The notes beneath the pieces were generated by a model. It had not been told where the DNA came from, did no database searches, and saw nothing but the letters and a program-made list of their open reading frames with translations. The position numbers were made by a program, and so were the translations under genes. From an uncultured Lachnospiraceae bacterium (GTDB taxonomy: Bacteria > Bacillota > Clostridia > Lachnospirales > Lachnospiraceae), in NCBI GenBank assembly GCA_900315505.1, contig OMZG01000008.1:16571-80570 (forward strand): a DNA stretch of 64,000 bases, written 5' to 3'. This document shows, piece by piece, positions 25,408-34,012 of the stretch. Each line of letters begins with the position of its first letter. Position 1 is the stretch's first letter.

Positions 25408-26586
25408 TTATTTCACACCCTTTGCTCCGCCAAATGACGCGGAATCGAGGATATTCGTATCAAAGGTAAAGGTCAGGTTCTGGTACTTTCTCGCGCGCTT
25501 TAAGGCCATCTGAATCAGCTGGTCGAGAAGATCCTTGTACTTAAGACCTGTTGGCTCCCAGAGATAGAATGACAGCGAGCCGGGAATCGTATTGATCTCG
25601 TTGAAATACAGCTTGCCTGTCTCCTCGTCGATCATGAAGTCGATACGTGCTACACCGTTGCAGCCGAAGGCCTTGAACGCACGGACTGCATACTCCTGGA
25701 TCTGCTTAGTGGTCTCCTCTGGCAGGTCTGCAGGGATTTTTCGCTGGACAGAAGCCATGCCCTTCGAGCCGGTCTTTCCGCCGCCGCTCTCATACTTATC
25801 CTTGTATGAGAGGATGTCCTTCGTATGGAACGGCTCCTCGAGAACTGATGCCTTAGCACCAGAATCATCTCCGAGCACGGAGCAGTTGATCTCCTTCAGC
25901 TTCTCGATTCCATGCTCCACGAGCACGATCGAGGCATAGGTAAATGCATCATCGATCGACTTCGTGAGCTCCTCTCTGGTGCGGGCCATTGAGATTCCGA
26001 CTGATGAACCGGAGTTTACCGGCTTCACGATTGCAGGATAGCCGACTTTTGCCTCGGCCGTATCGAGCAGCTTTTCCATATCAGCATAATCATCCTCGTG
26101 GAAGCATACGCAGTCAAGAACCGGAATGTCCACATCCTTCAGCACGCATTTCGATATATACTTGTCCATGCCAATAGCTGATGCTGTCACATCGCAGCCA
26201 ACGAACGGTACGCCAAGAGTCTTCAGGAAGCCCATCAGTGTTCCGTCCTCCTCATTCGTTCCGTGAACCACCGGGAAGGCAACATCCACCTCGATATCTT
26301 TCATCCCGCCGAACATCTTCTTCGGATATGGTGACAGGACTACCTTGTCACCTTCATTGACCCAGACGACCTTCTGTGATCTCTCGAGAAGGCCCTTGAT
26401 ATCCTTGTATGCCTCGATCTTCCCGATGTCATCACCCACATAGAATTCGTTCTGCTTCGTGATGTAAACAGGGATGGTCTCGTACTTCTCCGTGTCAATA
26501 TTCATCAGTGCCTGGATCCCCGAAATGACCGACACCTCATGCTCCACGCTTTTGCCACCATACATGACTGCGACTCTGGTTTTCAT
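25408..26586 (-). CDS. ddl: D-alanine--D-alanine ligase
   Basis: ATP-grasp enzyme that makes the D-Ala-D-Ala dipeptide of peptidoglycan. 392 residues, longer than most Ddl proteins because of loops around 85-95 and a C-terminal extension. YGGKSVEHEVSV, FPVVHGTNEEDGT, VKPVNSGSSVGI and FNEINTIPGS are the family motifs. The ligand-selecting region was not clear enough to exclude D-Ala-D-Ser, but no van gene cluster is present. SD AAAGGAAA. Confidence 0.94.
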   Translation of the reverse strand: MKTRVAVMYGGKSVEHEVSVISGIQALMNIDTEKYETIPVYITKQNEFYVGDDIGKIEAYKDIKGLLERSQKVVWVNEGDKVVLSPYPKKMFGGMKDIEVDVAFPVVHGTNEEDGTLMGFLKTLGVPFVGCDVTASAIGMDKYISKCVLKDVDIPVLDCVCFHEDDYADMEKLLDTAEAKVGYPAIVKPVNSGSSVGISMARTREELTKSIDDAFTYASIVLVEHGIEKLKEINCSVLGDDSGAKASVLEEPFHTKDILSYKDKYESGGGKTGSKGMASVQRKIPADLPEETTKQIQEYAVRAFKAFGCNGVARIDFMIDEETGKLYFNEINTIPGSLSFYLWEPTGLKYKDLLDQLIQMALKRARKYQNLTFTFDTNILDSASFGGAKGVK

Positions 26587-26607
26587 ATATTTCCTTTCTA
26601 TAAAAAA

Positions 26608-27837
26608 TTATTGGTTGCCTGTCTTCATTGTGGAATCATCATCCACAAGCCCGTCCTGCTTCATCATCGTCTTCATGACATTGATATCGGACGTTATGTC
26701 CCAGTTCTCATCCTCGAACATCTCGTCAAAAATCCTCGTGCAGGCCTGATTGATCACATCGAGCGAATTCTCGATCTCCTTCTTCGATGAAGCAATATTC
26801 TCTGTCTCCGGCTGCGTATCCATATCCGCATACGCCTCGACCAGCTTCAGCGTGGTCGGGAGATAGTAGTCCATCAGCCTGCGCAGGCCTCCGCTCTTCT
26901 CAGGGTTCTTCCTGACCTCTGCGAAAATCTTCTTCATGATATTCTCAAGGTCATCGAGCTTGTCTGACATTGCCTCTCCCGGGATCAGATCATTCGCCAT
27001 GTGAATACGCGCGATATACTCGTCACCCTTTTGCAGGATGTCGATTGCCTCCTGGGGCAGACCCTTGTCAGCCTCCTGCCTGTTCTGCTCGTTCCGAAGC
27101 AGGTTCTTGTATTCTATTCTGGCATAATCCGAAAGGATCAGCGTAGTCTTGCCCGAATCGATAGATGCACCCGGAAGCATTCCCGCAGACATCAGTCTCT
27201 TGAAATCTGCTACCACCTCGTCCTTCGCCTGTCCGGTCTTCACACACAGATCATCTATGGAAAAATATTCGCTGTTTCCGATGATGTGCTGATACTTAAT
27301 GAAAATGGAATTAAGCTCCTGTTCCTTCTTCGTGCCGTTCAGAAAATGCGCAAAAATAGCAGCCAGCATGCCGAACACGCACGCTCCGACTATCATCAGA
27401 ATGCTCACACTCCTGCTGCCGGTAAGTCCTGTGATCAGTGCGATCACTGCAAATACCACCACTATCACTATATTCGTAGTGACGAAGCCCCTGAACATTC
27501 TCTTCGATGCAGCGAGACTGTTGACATTGAGCACCTGTCTCATGAACGGCGTATGGTGCATTTTCATATCCTGCGCCTGCTGCATCGTATTATGTGCTGA
27601 TGCCCCGGCCGCATACGGATTGTAATTCGTACCGTTCTGTCTCTGCGTACCCTGCTGCGGGTGTGCCACATGAGGCCTGCCGGATGACCTGATGCTTTCG
27701 GATATGATCTGCTGGTTCTTCTTCACAGTCTGTCCCAGGTCCTGGCTCAGGTGCTTGTAATTCCCGTTCATTACTGCGTCCGTGACTCTGTCTATAATCT
27801 CATCGGCCGCTCTGCCGATGTCTTCATTAACACCCAT
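26608..27837 (-). CDS. XpaC-like membrane protein (5-bromo-4-chloroindolyl phosphate hydrolysis family)
   Basis: 409 residues. Long hydrophilic, Gln/His-rich N-terminus, two transmembrane helices at about 120-165, then a helical cytoplasmic domain (about 180-390) with DYYLPTTLKLVEAY, the signature of XpaC proteins. Members often lie next to TelA tellurite-resistance proteins; none is found here. Biochemical role unknown despite the family name. I use ATG 27837, served by GGAGG, over a TTG 15 bases upstream. Its own promoter lies in the short gap after the MocR gene. Confidence 0.82.
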   Translation of the reverse strand: MGVNEDIGRAADEIIDRVTDAVMNGNYKHLSQDLGQTVKKNQQIISESIRSSGRPHVAHPQQGTQRQNGTNYNPYAAGASAHNTMQQAQDMKMHHTPFMRQVLNVNSLAASKRMFRGFVTTNIVIVVVFAVIALITGLTGSRSVSILMIVGACVFGMLAAIFAHFLNGTKKEQELNSIFIKYQHIIGNSEYFSIDDLCVKTGQAKDEVVADFKRLMSAGMLPGASIDSGKTTLILSDYARIEYKNLLRNEQNRQEADKGLPQEAIDILQKGDEYIARIHMANDLIPGEAMSDKLDDLENIMKKIFAEVRKNPEKSGGLRRLMDYYLPTTLKLVEAYADMDTQPETENIASSKKEIENSLDVINQACTRIFDEMFEDENWDITSDINVMKTMMKQDGLVDDDSTMKTGNQ

Positions 27838-27859
27838 TACTGTATCCTCCAATGAGGCT

Positions 27860-27888
27860 ATTATACATTAGACTCATACAATTCGCAA
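27860..27888 (-). promoter_or_regulatory. Sigma-A promoter of the XpaC-like gene
   Basis: TTGCGA (27888-27883), 17 bases, TATAAT (27865-27860) on the minus strand. The -35 lies inside an imperfect palindrome CAATT-GCG-AATTG and begins nine bases after the end of the truncated MocR gene. Confidence 0.75.
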
Positions 27889-27896
27889 TTGACTTT

Positions 27897-28967
27897 TCAC
27901 CTTTTGAGCTTCCTCCTCACCCTGTTGATATGCCGCTCGAACTCGCCTGAATTCAGAAGCTCACGTAGCACCGCTTGGTCGAGGACGGGGACCGTGCAGG
28001 AATAGAAATCGACCTTTGACAGCATGTCGGCAGCCAGGGCCGCCGGCAGCACCATGTAGCCGATCCTCGTCGCATGTGAGATCGTGCGGCTGAAGGTATT
28101 AATGTAGATGATGTGCTCCATCGGTTCCATTGAAAAAAGGGTATCCTCACGCCTGCTCTTCACCGTAAATTCAGAATCATAATCATCCTCTACGATATAG
28201 CCGTTCCGGTGCTTCGCCCAGTTCACGTACTCTGTGCGCTTTGTCGCATCCGCCGTGACTCCTGACGGATAGCTGTGAAATGGTGTCACATGGAGCACTC
28301 CTGCTTCCGCCCTCTGCAGCTCGCTGCTCAGTATTCCGTCAGGGCCCATTCTGAGCCTTTCGACCTCTGCGCCGTTCTGCCGGTATATTTTCTCAATCAT
28401 CTCATACGACGGATCCTCGACAGCATACGTCCTGTCACGTCCGATCATAGCGACCACGATTCCGTACAGATACTCAGCTCCACTCCCGACAAGGATCTGC
28501 CCCGGGCTCACATTCATCCCGCGGTTACGCATGAGATATGATGCTATCGCCTGCCTGAGATCATACCGTCCCTGGTTCTCTGACTTCACAAAAAGCCTCT
28601 CACCCTCGTCATTTAATACCTTTCTCACGGCCTTCGCATACGAATTAAAGGAAAAGTCAGGCACCGGCGGCATGACGAAATTCTCATGATATTCCTCCCG
28701 GCCGGTTTCTTCATCTGATGATGGTTTCTGAGCGAGAAAGGGATCAGCATCATTGTAGCTGACATAGTATCCGCTCCGCTCCCTGGCCTCCGCATAGCCC
28801 TCATCCACAAGCAGCTCATACGAGTGTCCGACAGTGATCACGGACACATGCATCTGATCTGCAAGCACCCGCTTTGATGGAAGCTTCTGTCCGTATCTGT
28901 ATGCCTTCTGTACGATGGCATCACGCAGCTTGTAATATATGTCGAGATATGCCGGTTCATTTTTCAT
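27897..28967 (-). CDS. Degenerate MocR-type (GntR + aminotransferase-like) regulator
   Basis: 356 residues. Winged helix of GntR type at about 8-70 (LPSKRVLADQMHVSVITVGHSYE), then an aminotransferase class I-like domain with LVGSGAEYL, TPFHSYPSG and EDDYDSEF. Two defects are visible. The PLP-binding lysine of the FSK motif is Arg294 (TFSRTISHATRIGY, codon CGC), and the protein ends at RRKLKR, about 90-110 residues short of usual MocR proteins. A promoter for the next gene starts almost at once, so the tail is deleted, not frameshifted. It may work as a cofactor-independent repressor or be decaying. Divergent from an ECF S component, the arrangement of PdxR with vitamin B6 uptake genes. Confidence 0.85.
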   Translation of the reverse strand: MKNEPAYLDIYYKLRDAIVQKAYRYGQKLPSKRVLADQMHVSVITVGHSYELLVDEGYAEARERSGYYVSYNDADPFLAQKPSSDEETGREEYHENFVMPPVPDFSFNSYAKAVRKVLNDEGERLFVKSENQGRYDLRQAIASYLMRNRGMNVSPGQILVGSGAEYLYGIVVAMIGRDRTYAVEDPSYEMIEKIYRQNGAEVERLRMGPDGILSSELQRAEAGVLHVTPFHSYPSGVTADATKRTEYVNWAKHRNGYIVEDDYDSEFTVKSRREDTLFSMEPMEHIIYINTFSRTISHATRIGYMVLPAALAADMLSKVDFYSCTVPVLDQAVLRELLNSGEFERHINRVRRKLKR

Positions 28968-29006
28968 ATAAATCTCCTATGGATTCTGGTCATATAAAAT
29001 AAATCG

Positions 29007-29042
29007 AAACTGGATATTTCAATAATATCATAAACTGATTAT
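29007..29042. promoter_or_regulatory. Direct repeats in the MocR / ECF S intergenic region
   Basis: AAACTGGATAT (29007-29017) and AAACTGATTAT (29032-29042) repeat with a 25-base period; the second overlaps a TATAAT-like -10 for the plus-strand gene. MocR/PdxR proteins commonly bind direct repeats, so this is a candidate operator. Confidence 0.5.
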
Positions 29043-29075
29043 AATTCAAGAAAAACGTCAGGAGGAAAAAGAAAT

Positions 29076-29678
29076 ATGGTTACACACATTGACCCAGAAA
29101 AGACACAGGAGACTGTGTCATCATCAAGGCTGAGACTTGCCGTGACATCGGCACTTTTTGCAGCACTAACATTCGTAGGAACCTTCATCATCAAGGTTCC
29201 GACAGTCACAAACGGATACATCCATCCGGGTGACGGATTCGTAATACTCTCTGGAGTCTTCCTCGGGCCTCTCTGGGGCGGACTTGCAGCAGGCTTCGGT
29301 TCGATGCTCTCAGATCTGATTGCAGGCTACATCACCTATGTACCGGCGACCTTTATCATCAAGGCACTAGTAGCCGTCATTGCCTCCGGACTCACGGCAC
29401 TTGTCCAGAAGTTCATGCAGAATAAGAAGAATGTCGTTCCGGTAATCACGGGAGGAGTCGTTGGCGAGATATTCATGGTGATCGCCTACTTCGTATTCGA
29501 GACCTTCCTTGCAGTATTTACAGCTACAGGAGGATTTACCGCTTCATCATTCAACGCAGCTCTTGCAGCCAGCGCAGCAGGCATCCCTGCAAATATCATC
29601 CAGGGCGTGTTCGGAGTCATCATCGCAGCAGTGCTCTATCCGATACTCCGCCAGCTTGTAAATAAGCAGTTCAACTGA
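29076..29678 (+). CDS. ECF transporter S component, vitamin uptake (B6-type guess)
   Basis: 200 residues with about six hydrophobic helices. The loop TNGYIHPGDGFVILSG and LGPLWGGLAAGFGSMLSDLI are typical of ECF substrate-binding subunits that share a common energising module encoded elsewhere. The divergent MocR-like gene suggests pyridoxine or a related vitamer, but thiamine precursors or other substrates cannot be excluded. SD AGGAGG. The 3' end of the gene forms one arm of the terminator. Confidence 0.85.
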   Translation: MVTHIDPEKTQETVSSSRLRLAVTSALFAALTFVGTFIIKVPTVTNGYIHPGDGFVILSGVFLGPLWGGLAAGFGSMLSDLIAGYITYVPATFIIKALVAVIASGLTALVQKFMQNKKNVVPVITGGVVGEIFMVIAYFVFETFLAVFTATGGFTASSFNAALAASAAGIPANIIQGVFGVIIAAVLYPILRQLVNKQFN

Positions 29679-29699
29679 ATATCAGTTGAACTGCTTATT
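29661..29699. terminator. Terminator overlapping the end of the ECF S gene
   Basis: Perfect 16-base stem AATAAGCAGTTCAACT (29661-29676) and its inverse (29684-29699), 7-base loop. The left arm encodes the last residues of the S component and the stop lies in the loop. T-rich flanks on both strands make it usable by the convergent dipeptidase gene too. Confidence 0.9.
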
Positions 29700-29708
29700 T
29701 ATATCTTA

Positions 29709-31247
29709 TCAGTGATCTGATCTCGCATACTGATTTCTCATGTCATTGCTTCTGAAGAAAAGTGCCTTGCTCAGAGCCTTATCTGCTTCCTTCTTCAGCA
29801 TGTCTGCGATCTCATCATTTGCTTCCTCGCAGATTGCCTGCTTATCCTCATCTGCTGCTTCTGCAAGCTGCGCATCGAACTTGTTGATGAGGGCATGGGC
29901 CTTTGACATCACCGAATCATTGTAGATCTCGATCACATTCTGGCACTTGCCGTATGAAGCATCAGAGAGCGCAGCTATGAGTCTTGAGGTCCAGTAGAAA
30001 TTATCAGTCGATACCCTGCCTGTAGTATTCGACAGATACTCCGGTATCTGTGACACATTCGTATAGAAGGGAGCCATCACATTGAATGCATTGCTTCCGA
30101 AAGCCACCCACTCTATCGGCTCTGCATCCGGGCGAAGCTCTGCGAAGCCCAGGAAATCATTCCTGTTGATACCGATTGAACGGTATGCTCCGGCATAGGA
30201 TCTGTCACCATAGCTTAAATACGGATCGTACTTAGTACCCTGATAGTGAGATGACAGAAGGTACTTCACATCCTCAGGAGTGACCCTGTTTACAGGCAGA
30301 ATCTGCCACGGCAGATCATCATCCTCAGGGCCATATACAGGCTCATTTCCATCGTAATCATCCCTGCCCTCGAGATAGCGGAGCATATACCACGCTCTCG
30401 GGGTATTGTAAACATGGTCTGCATCATCATGACTTCCAAATACTATACGGGGATTGATGACATAATGATCATCCTCTTCAAAATCATCGTGATCCTCAAG
30501 ATCCAGATGATATCTGTCTATGAACTGAAGCAGGTCGGCTGAGCACATATTGCTTACCTGCTCTCCCAGCGCATCATCCATGTCGAGGCTGTCGATTCCC
30601 AGCTGATTCGGCATCACGACCACCCCGTCATCATCGACCTTCCTTGCGATCCAGTGATGACCGCCTACAGACTCGAACCACCATACCTCATCCCTGTCAG
30701 AAATACCGATCCCGTTCTCCTCATAGGTGCCGTATTTCTCATGCAGTTCTCCGAGACGCTTCACTCCCTCACGGGCAGTCCTCACATACGGAAGCGTGAT
30801 GACTACCAGGTCCTCTTCTCCGATTCCACCTGCCTTCTCCTCATCAGTTCCTTCCTCTTCTATCACCGAATCAGTTCCGAAATACAGATTTTCTGATTCC
30901 CACTTCTTCTGGTATTCCACCAGCGGATCAGCACCGAGCACACGAGGATTCGATGTGATAGTCTCTGTTGCTGTCATTGCGACACCAGACTCATTGATAC
31001 CGCAGGCTGCCCAGATTCCCTCGCCCTTCAGGGCATTCGGCATTGCCGTATATCTCTGCGGATTATCCGGCAGAGTGATCTTCACATGACTGATCTGTGA
31101 CTCATATACACGCGGCTGGTCCAAAGGCTCCACCACAGTGAATTTCTTCGGGGTAAATTTCCCTGAGCCCGAATCATCATTTCTCGCGATCATCGTGGAA
31201 CCGTTCCAGGATGCATTTTTTCCTACAAGTAAAGTTGTGCAAGCCAT
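29709..31247 (-). CDS. pepD: C69-family dipeptidase (PepD-like)
   Basis: 512-residue Ntn-hydrolase. The catalytic cysteine is residue 3 (MACTTLLVGKNAS), and ARNDD follows, as in the family. Broad-specificity cytoplasmic dipeptidases of this type are common in lactobacilli and clostridia. Acidic, with several Asp/Glu clusters in the middle third. SD AGGAGG. No signal peptide, since the Cys is at the processed N-terminus. It may supply amino acids from imported peptides. Confidence 0.92.
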   Translation of the reverse strand: MACTTLLVGKNASWNGSTMIARNDDSGSGKFTPKKFTVVEPLDQPRVYESQISHVKITLPDNPQRYTAMPNALKGEGIWAACGINESGVAMTATETITSNPRVLGADPLVEYQKKWESENLYFGTDSVIEEEGTDEEKAGGIGEEDLVVITLPYVRTAREGVKRLGELHEKYGTYEENGIGISDRDEVWWFESVGGHHWIARKVDDDGVVVMPNQLGIDSLDMDDALGEQVSNMCSADLLQFIDRYHLDLEDHDDFEEDDHYVINPRIVFGSHDDADHVYNTPRAWYMLRYLEGRDDYDGNEPVYGPEDDDLPWQILPVNRVTPEDVKYLLSSHYQGTKYDPYLSYGDRSYAGAYRSIGINRNDFLGFAELRPDAEPIEWVAFGSNAFNVMAPFYTNVSQIPEYLSNTTGRVSTDNFYWTSRLIAALSDASYGKCQNVIEIYNDSVMSKAHALINKFDAQLAEAADEDKQAICEEANDEIADMLKKEADKALSKALFFRSNDMRNQYARSDH

Positions 31248-31271
31248 AATTATTTCCTCCTGTTCTTCTAT

Positions 31272-31304
31272 AGATGAAAAAGGGGACGGGTCCCTTTTTC
31301 ATCT
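31272..31304. repeat. REP-like palindrome, copy 1
   Basis: AGATGAAAAAGGG, six central bases GACGGG, then TCCCTTTTTCATCT: a near-perfect inverted repeat. The last base is shared with the stop of the radical SAM gene. It belongs to the same family as the copies at 43896 and 44809. Confidence 0.88.
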
Positions 31305-32224
31305 CAGACTCCTTCACATTTATCAAAATCAGGGATGAAGCTTTCCTCTGCCACATCTCCCTCCTGCATGAATGCATTCTCTACACCGAGGTCCAGCGCA
31401 TAGTCGAGCACATCATTGTATTCCTCATCAGTCACCCTGCGTGAGAGCTGTGGATTCTCCGCGGTCTGCGGCATAGGAGTGTACTGGTTCATTATGCTCA
31501 TAAAAATATCATTTCCGTATGTCGTATAAAGATACCTGATAATATCTTTCGAATCCTCTGTACACCCGGGCAGGAGCAGATGCCTCACTATCGTGCCACG
31601 CCTCATCAGGACCTCCCTGCCATCCGCCATCAGGTCATCCGCGCACTCATTATATTCCTCCGCATCCATCAGATTCTCTGATTCCCAGAGAGAAAGCTGC
31701 TGATCGAGCGATGCCCGCTTTTTTACATAAAATTCAGGTTCTCCGGTCTGTCTCACCATCTCCGCAATCGCCTGTGATGCCACCTCGAAATAATCGTAAG
31801 CTTTTGTGAATTCACCGGAAATCTCACTGCTCAGGAACTTCATGTCCGGCAGATAAATGTCCACAAGTCCATCAAACTTCCTGATCGTCTCAAGGCTCTC
31901 ATACGAAGAAGTATTGTAAACTACCGGTATCACGAGTCCTTCCGACTTCGCATTCTCCAGCGCCTCAACGACCTGATCCGCGAAATGTCCTGCAGTCACG
32001 AGGTTTATATTATTCGCGCCCTTGTCCTGAAGCTCAAGAAAAATATCCGACAGGCGTTGAGTTGTGATATTCTTCCCGACACATCCACGGCTGATTTTCT
32101 CATTCTGACAGAAGACGCACTGGAGATTGCAGCCACAGAAAAAGACTGCGCCCGAGCCCGCTGTACCTGAGATGCATGGTTCCTCCCAGTAGTGGAGAGC
32201 TGCACGAGCGACCCTAATCAGCAT
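31304..32224 (-). CDS. Radical SAM protein (PflA-like, COG1313 type)
   Basis: 306 residues. The cluster-binding motif CNLQCVFC (Cys32, Cys36, Cys39) is intact, and the N-terminus HYWEEPCISGTAGSGAVFF is typical of the group annotated as pyruvate formate-lyase activating-enzyme-like. Substrate unknown. Starts inside the end of the CobW gene (11-base overlap), so the two are coupled. I start at ATG 32224, not at a non-ATG codon 18 bases upstream. Confidence 0.87.
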   Translation of the reverse strand: MLIRVARAALHYWEEPCISGTAGSGAVFFCGCNLQCVFCQNEKISRGCVGKNITTQRLSDIFLELQDKGANNINLVTAGHFADQVVEALENAKSEGLVIPVVYNTSSYESLETIRKFDGLVDIYLPDMKFLSSEISGEFTKAYDYFEVASQAIAEMVRQTGEPEFYVKKRASLDQQLSLWESENLMDAEEYNECADDLMADGREVLMRRGTIVRHLLLPGCTEDSKDIIRYLYTTYGNDIFMSIMNQYTPMPQTAENPQLSRRVTDEEYNDVLDYALDLGVENAFMQEGDVAEESFIPDFDKCEGV

Positions 32225-33173
32225 GGATCTCTGCCGGCTCACCGAAGATGGATGAGAGCTTTTCCTTTCCCAGGCGCTCGCCTATCACGATCACTATGTC
32301 CTGGCCGTTCTCTATCGGCTCTTCCGTGAAATTCTCTTTCGTGACATTGAGCTCCTGCCAGCCATCTGCTCCATCTTTACAGAAGCCCTTGATACGGATT
32401 ATCCCGCCACACTCAGGATCCTTTATAGCAGCCAGGGCCTTTTCCTTCAGCTCAGCCGGTGCGAAATTTTTCTCCATGAAATACAGCGATTCATACTTAT
32501 GCTCATCCATGACCTGCTGCTTCTCGAAGGAATAGTCCTTATAACCCGAGTTCTCAAGAGCCTTGAAATCATCGTCCGTCAGGGTGCTCCAGTCCTTTGC
32601 CATAATCTCATCAGATGTGATCTGTCTTTTGCAGTTAATCTTTGTTAGCGATTCATTAAGATATGAGAGAATCTTCGTCGGTGCATCCGGTGGATTCAGC
32701 TGCGTCTTGCTGAATAATATCTTACCTGCATTTGCTGCCTCTGATGCGAATACATACTGTGAGGTATCAGAAAGTGGTGTATCAAGTCCTGCATCCACTA
32801 TCGTGATCTGTGCCCCTGCACGATACCAGCGGTTCAGCGGATCCTCATGCAGCGAATCATAGAACTCATCCACATCGAATACGCCCGACGGCTCGACGAG
32901 CACATGGGTATATCCGATCATTCCCATCTCTATAAGCTTGCTCTTGAATCTCCGCCTGTGGCAGTCAGCATCGCAGCCTCCGGCTACCATCTCCATGTCG
33001 CATCGGTCTCCCATCAGATCCGACAGAAGCATCATATCCACATTTACGGCTCCGTAATCATTCTCGAGAATGCAGATATTTTCTCCCTGCGAGAGCAGGT
33101 ATTTCACATATTTCCTTAAAAAGGTGGTCTTCCCGGAGCCCAGGAATCCCGTTATCAGATCTATCGTAATCAT
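32214..33173 (-). CDS. CobW/G3E-family GTPase
   Basis: 319 residues. P-loop GFLGSGKTT (9-17), a G3-like VEPSGVFDV, and a C-terminal CobW_C-like region. The usual metal-binding CxCC of the family is replaced by CDADC (Cys67, Cys71), so zinc coordination probably differs. G3E GTPases deliver metals or help assemble metalloenzymes; coupling to a radical SAM gene suggests a cofactor-insertion role, an inference only. No ribosome binding site is visible at ATG 33173, and a TATGAT -10-like element lies just upstream. Confidence 0.87.
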   Translation of the reverse strand: MITIDLITGFLGSGKTTFLRKYVKYLLSQGENICILENDYGAVNVDMMLLSDLMGDRCDMEMVAGGCDADCHRRRFKSKLIEMGMIGYTHVLVEPSGVFDVDEFYDSLHEDPLNRWYRAGAQITIVDAGLDTPLSDTSQYVFASEAANAGKILFSKTQLNPPDAPTKILSYLNESLTKINCKRQITSDEIMAKDWSTLTDDDFKALENSGYKDYSFEKQQVMDEHKYESLYFMEKNFAPAELKEKALAAIKDPECGGIIRIKGFCKDGADGWQELNVTKENFTEEPIENGQDIVIVIGERLGKEKLSSIFGEPAEIHAD

Positions 33174-33229
33174 AGCTACATCATAACGCAAAATATGGTA
33201 AAATGGAAGTCGAAAAGGAGGTATATATT

Positions 33230-33931
33230 ATGGCTACACCACACAACAGAGCAGAAAAGGGAGACTTCGCACCGACAGTCCTGATGCCGGGAGATCCGCT
33301 TCGTGCGAAATTCATCGCAGAAAATTTTCTTGAGAGTCCGAGACTAGTAACAGACGTGAGAAATATGCTGGGCTACACCGGGACATATCATGGTACTCCG
33401 GTATCAGTAATGGGAGCCGGCATGGGAATGCCATCCATTGGCATCTACAGTCATGAGCTCTACAGCTTCTATGGGGTGGAAAAAATAATCAGAGTCGGCT
33501 CCGCAGGCTCTATCAGCGAGGACTGTAAGGTGCATGACATCGTACTCGCGGAGGGCGCATGCACGAATTCCGCCTTTGCATCCCAGTTCAGGCTCGGCGG
33601 AACCTTTGCCCCGATAGCAGACTTCGGTCTGCTGCATGATGCATACGACAATGCCCAGACTGCAGGCCTTCAGGTAAAGGTAGGAAATGTGCTCTCATCC
33701 GACACCTTCTACAGTGATGATGAACACGCCAATAACGGATGGATCAGGATGGGCGTGCTGTGCGTGGAAATGGAGGCAGCAGCGCTTTACATGGAAGCTG
33801 CCCGCCTTCGAAAAAAAGCTCTTGCGATACTCACCATCTCTGATGAGATCCTGACCGGAGTGGAGCTCGATTCCAAGGCAAGGGAGACTTCCTTTACCGA
33901 TATGATGGAGCTGGCACTAAGTCTTGTGTGA
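33230..33931 (+). CDS. deoD: Purine-nucleoside phosphorylase, DeoD type
   Basis: Splits purine (deoxy)nucleosides with phosphate. 233 residues from ATG 33230, which has AAAGGAGGT eight bases upstream; an earlier in-frame ATG at 33203 would cross this site. MATPHNRAEKGDFAPTVL (start), PGDPLRAKFIAE, VGSAGSI, VEMEAAALY and TISDEI are DeoD motifs. Hexameric enzyme by family. Single gene with its own terminator. Confidence 0.96.
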   Translation: MATPHNRAEKGDFAPTVLMPGDPLRAKFIAENFLESPRLVTDVRNMLGYTGTYHGTPVSVMGAGMGMPSIGIYSHELYSFYGVEKIIRVGSAGSISEDCKVHDIVLAEGACTNSAFASQFRLGGTFAPIADFGLLHDAYDNAQTAGLQVKVGNVLSSDTFYSDDEHANNGWIRMGVLCVEMEAAALYMEAARLRKKALAILTISDEILTGVELDSKARETSFTDMMELALSLV

Positions 33932-33952
33932 TTGCAGGCAGTACAACAAAAA

Positions 33953-33988
33953 GCAGTACAGGCTATTTACTGCCTGTACTGCTTTATT
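33953..33988 (+). terminator. Terminator after deoD
   Basis: Stem GCAGTACAGGC / GCCTGTACTGC (33953-33963 and 33972-33982) followed by TTTATT; the flanking A-run before it may let it serve the convergent gene as well. Confidence 0.85.
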
Positions 33989-34012
33989 CTGCTCTTATAT
34001 AAGATACGTCGC

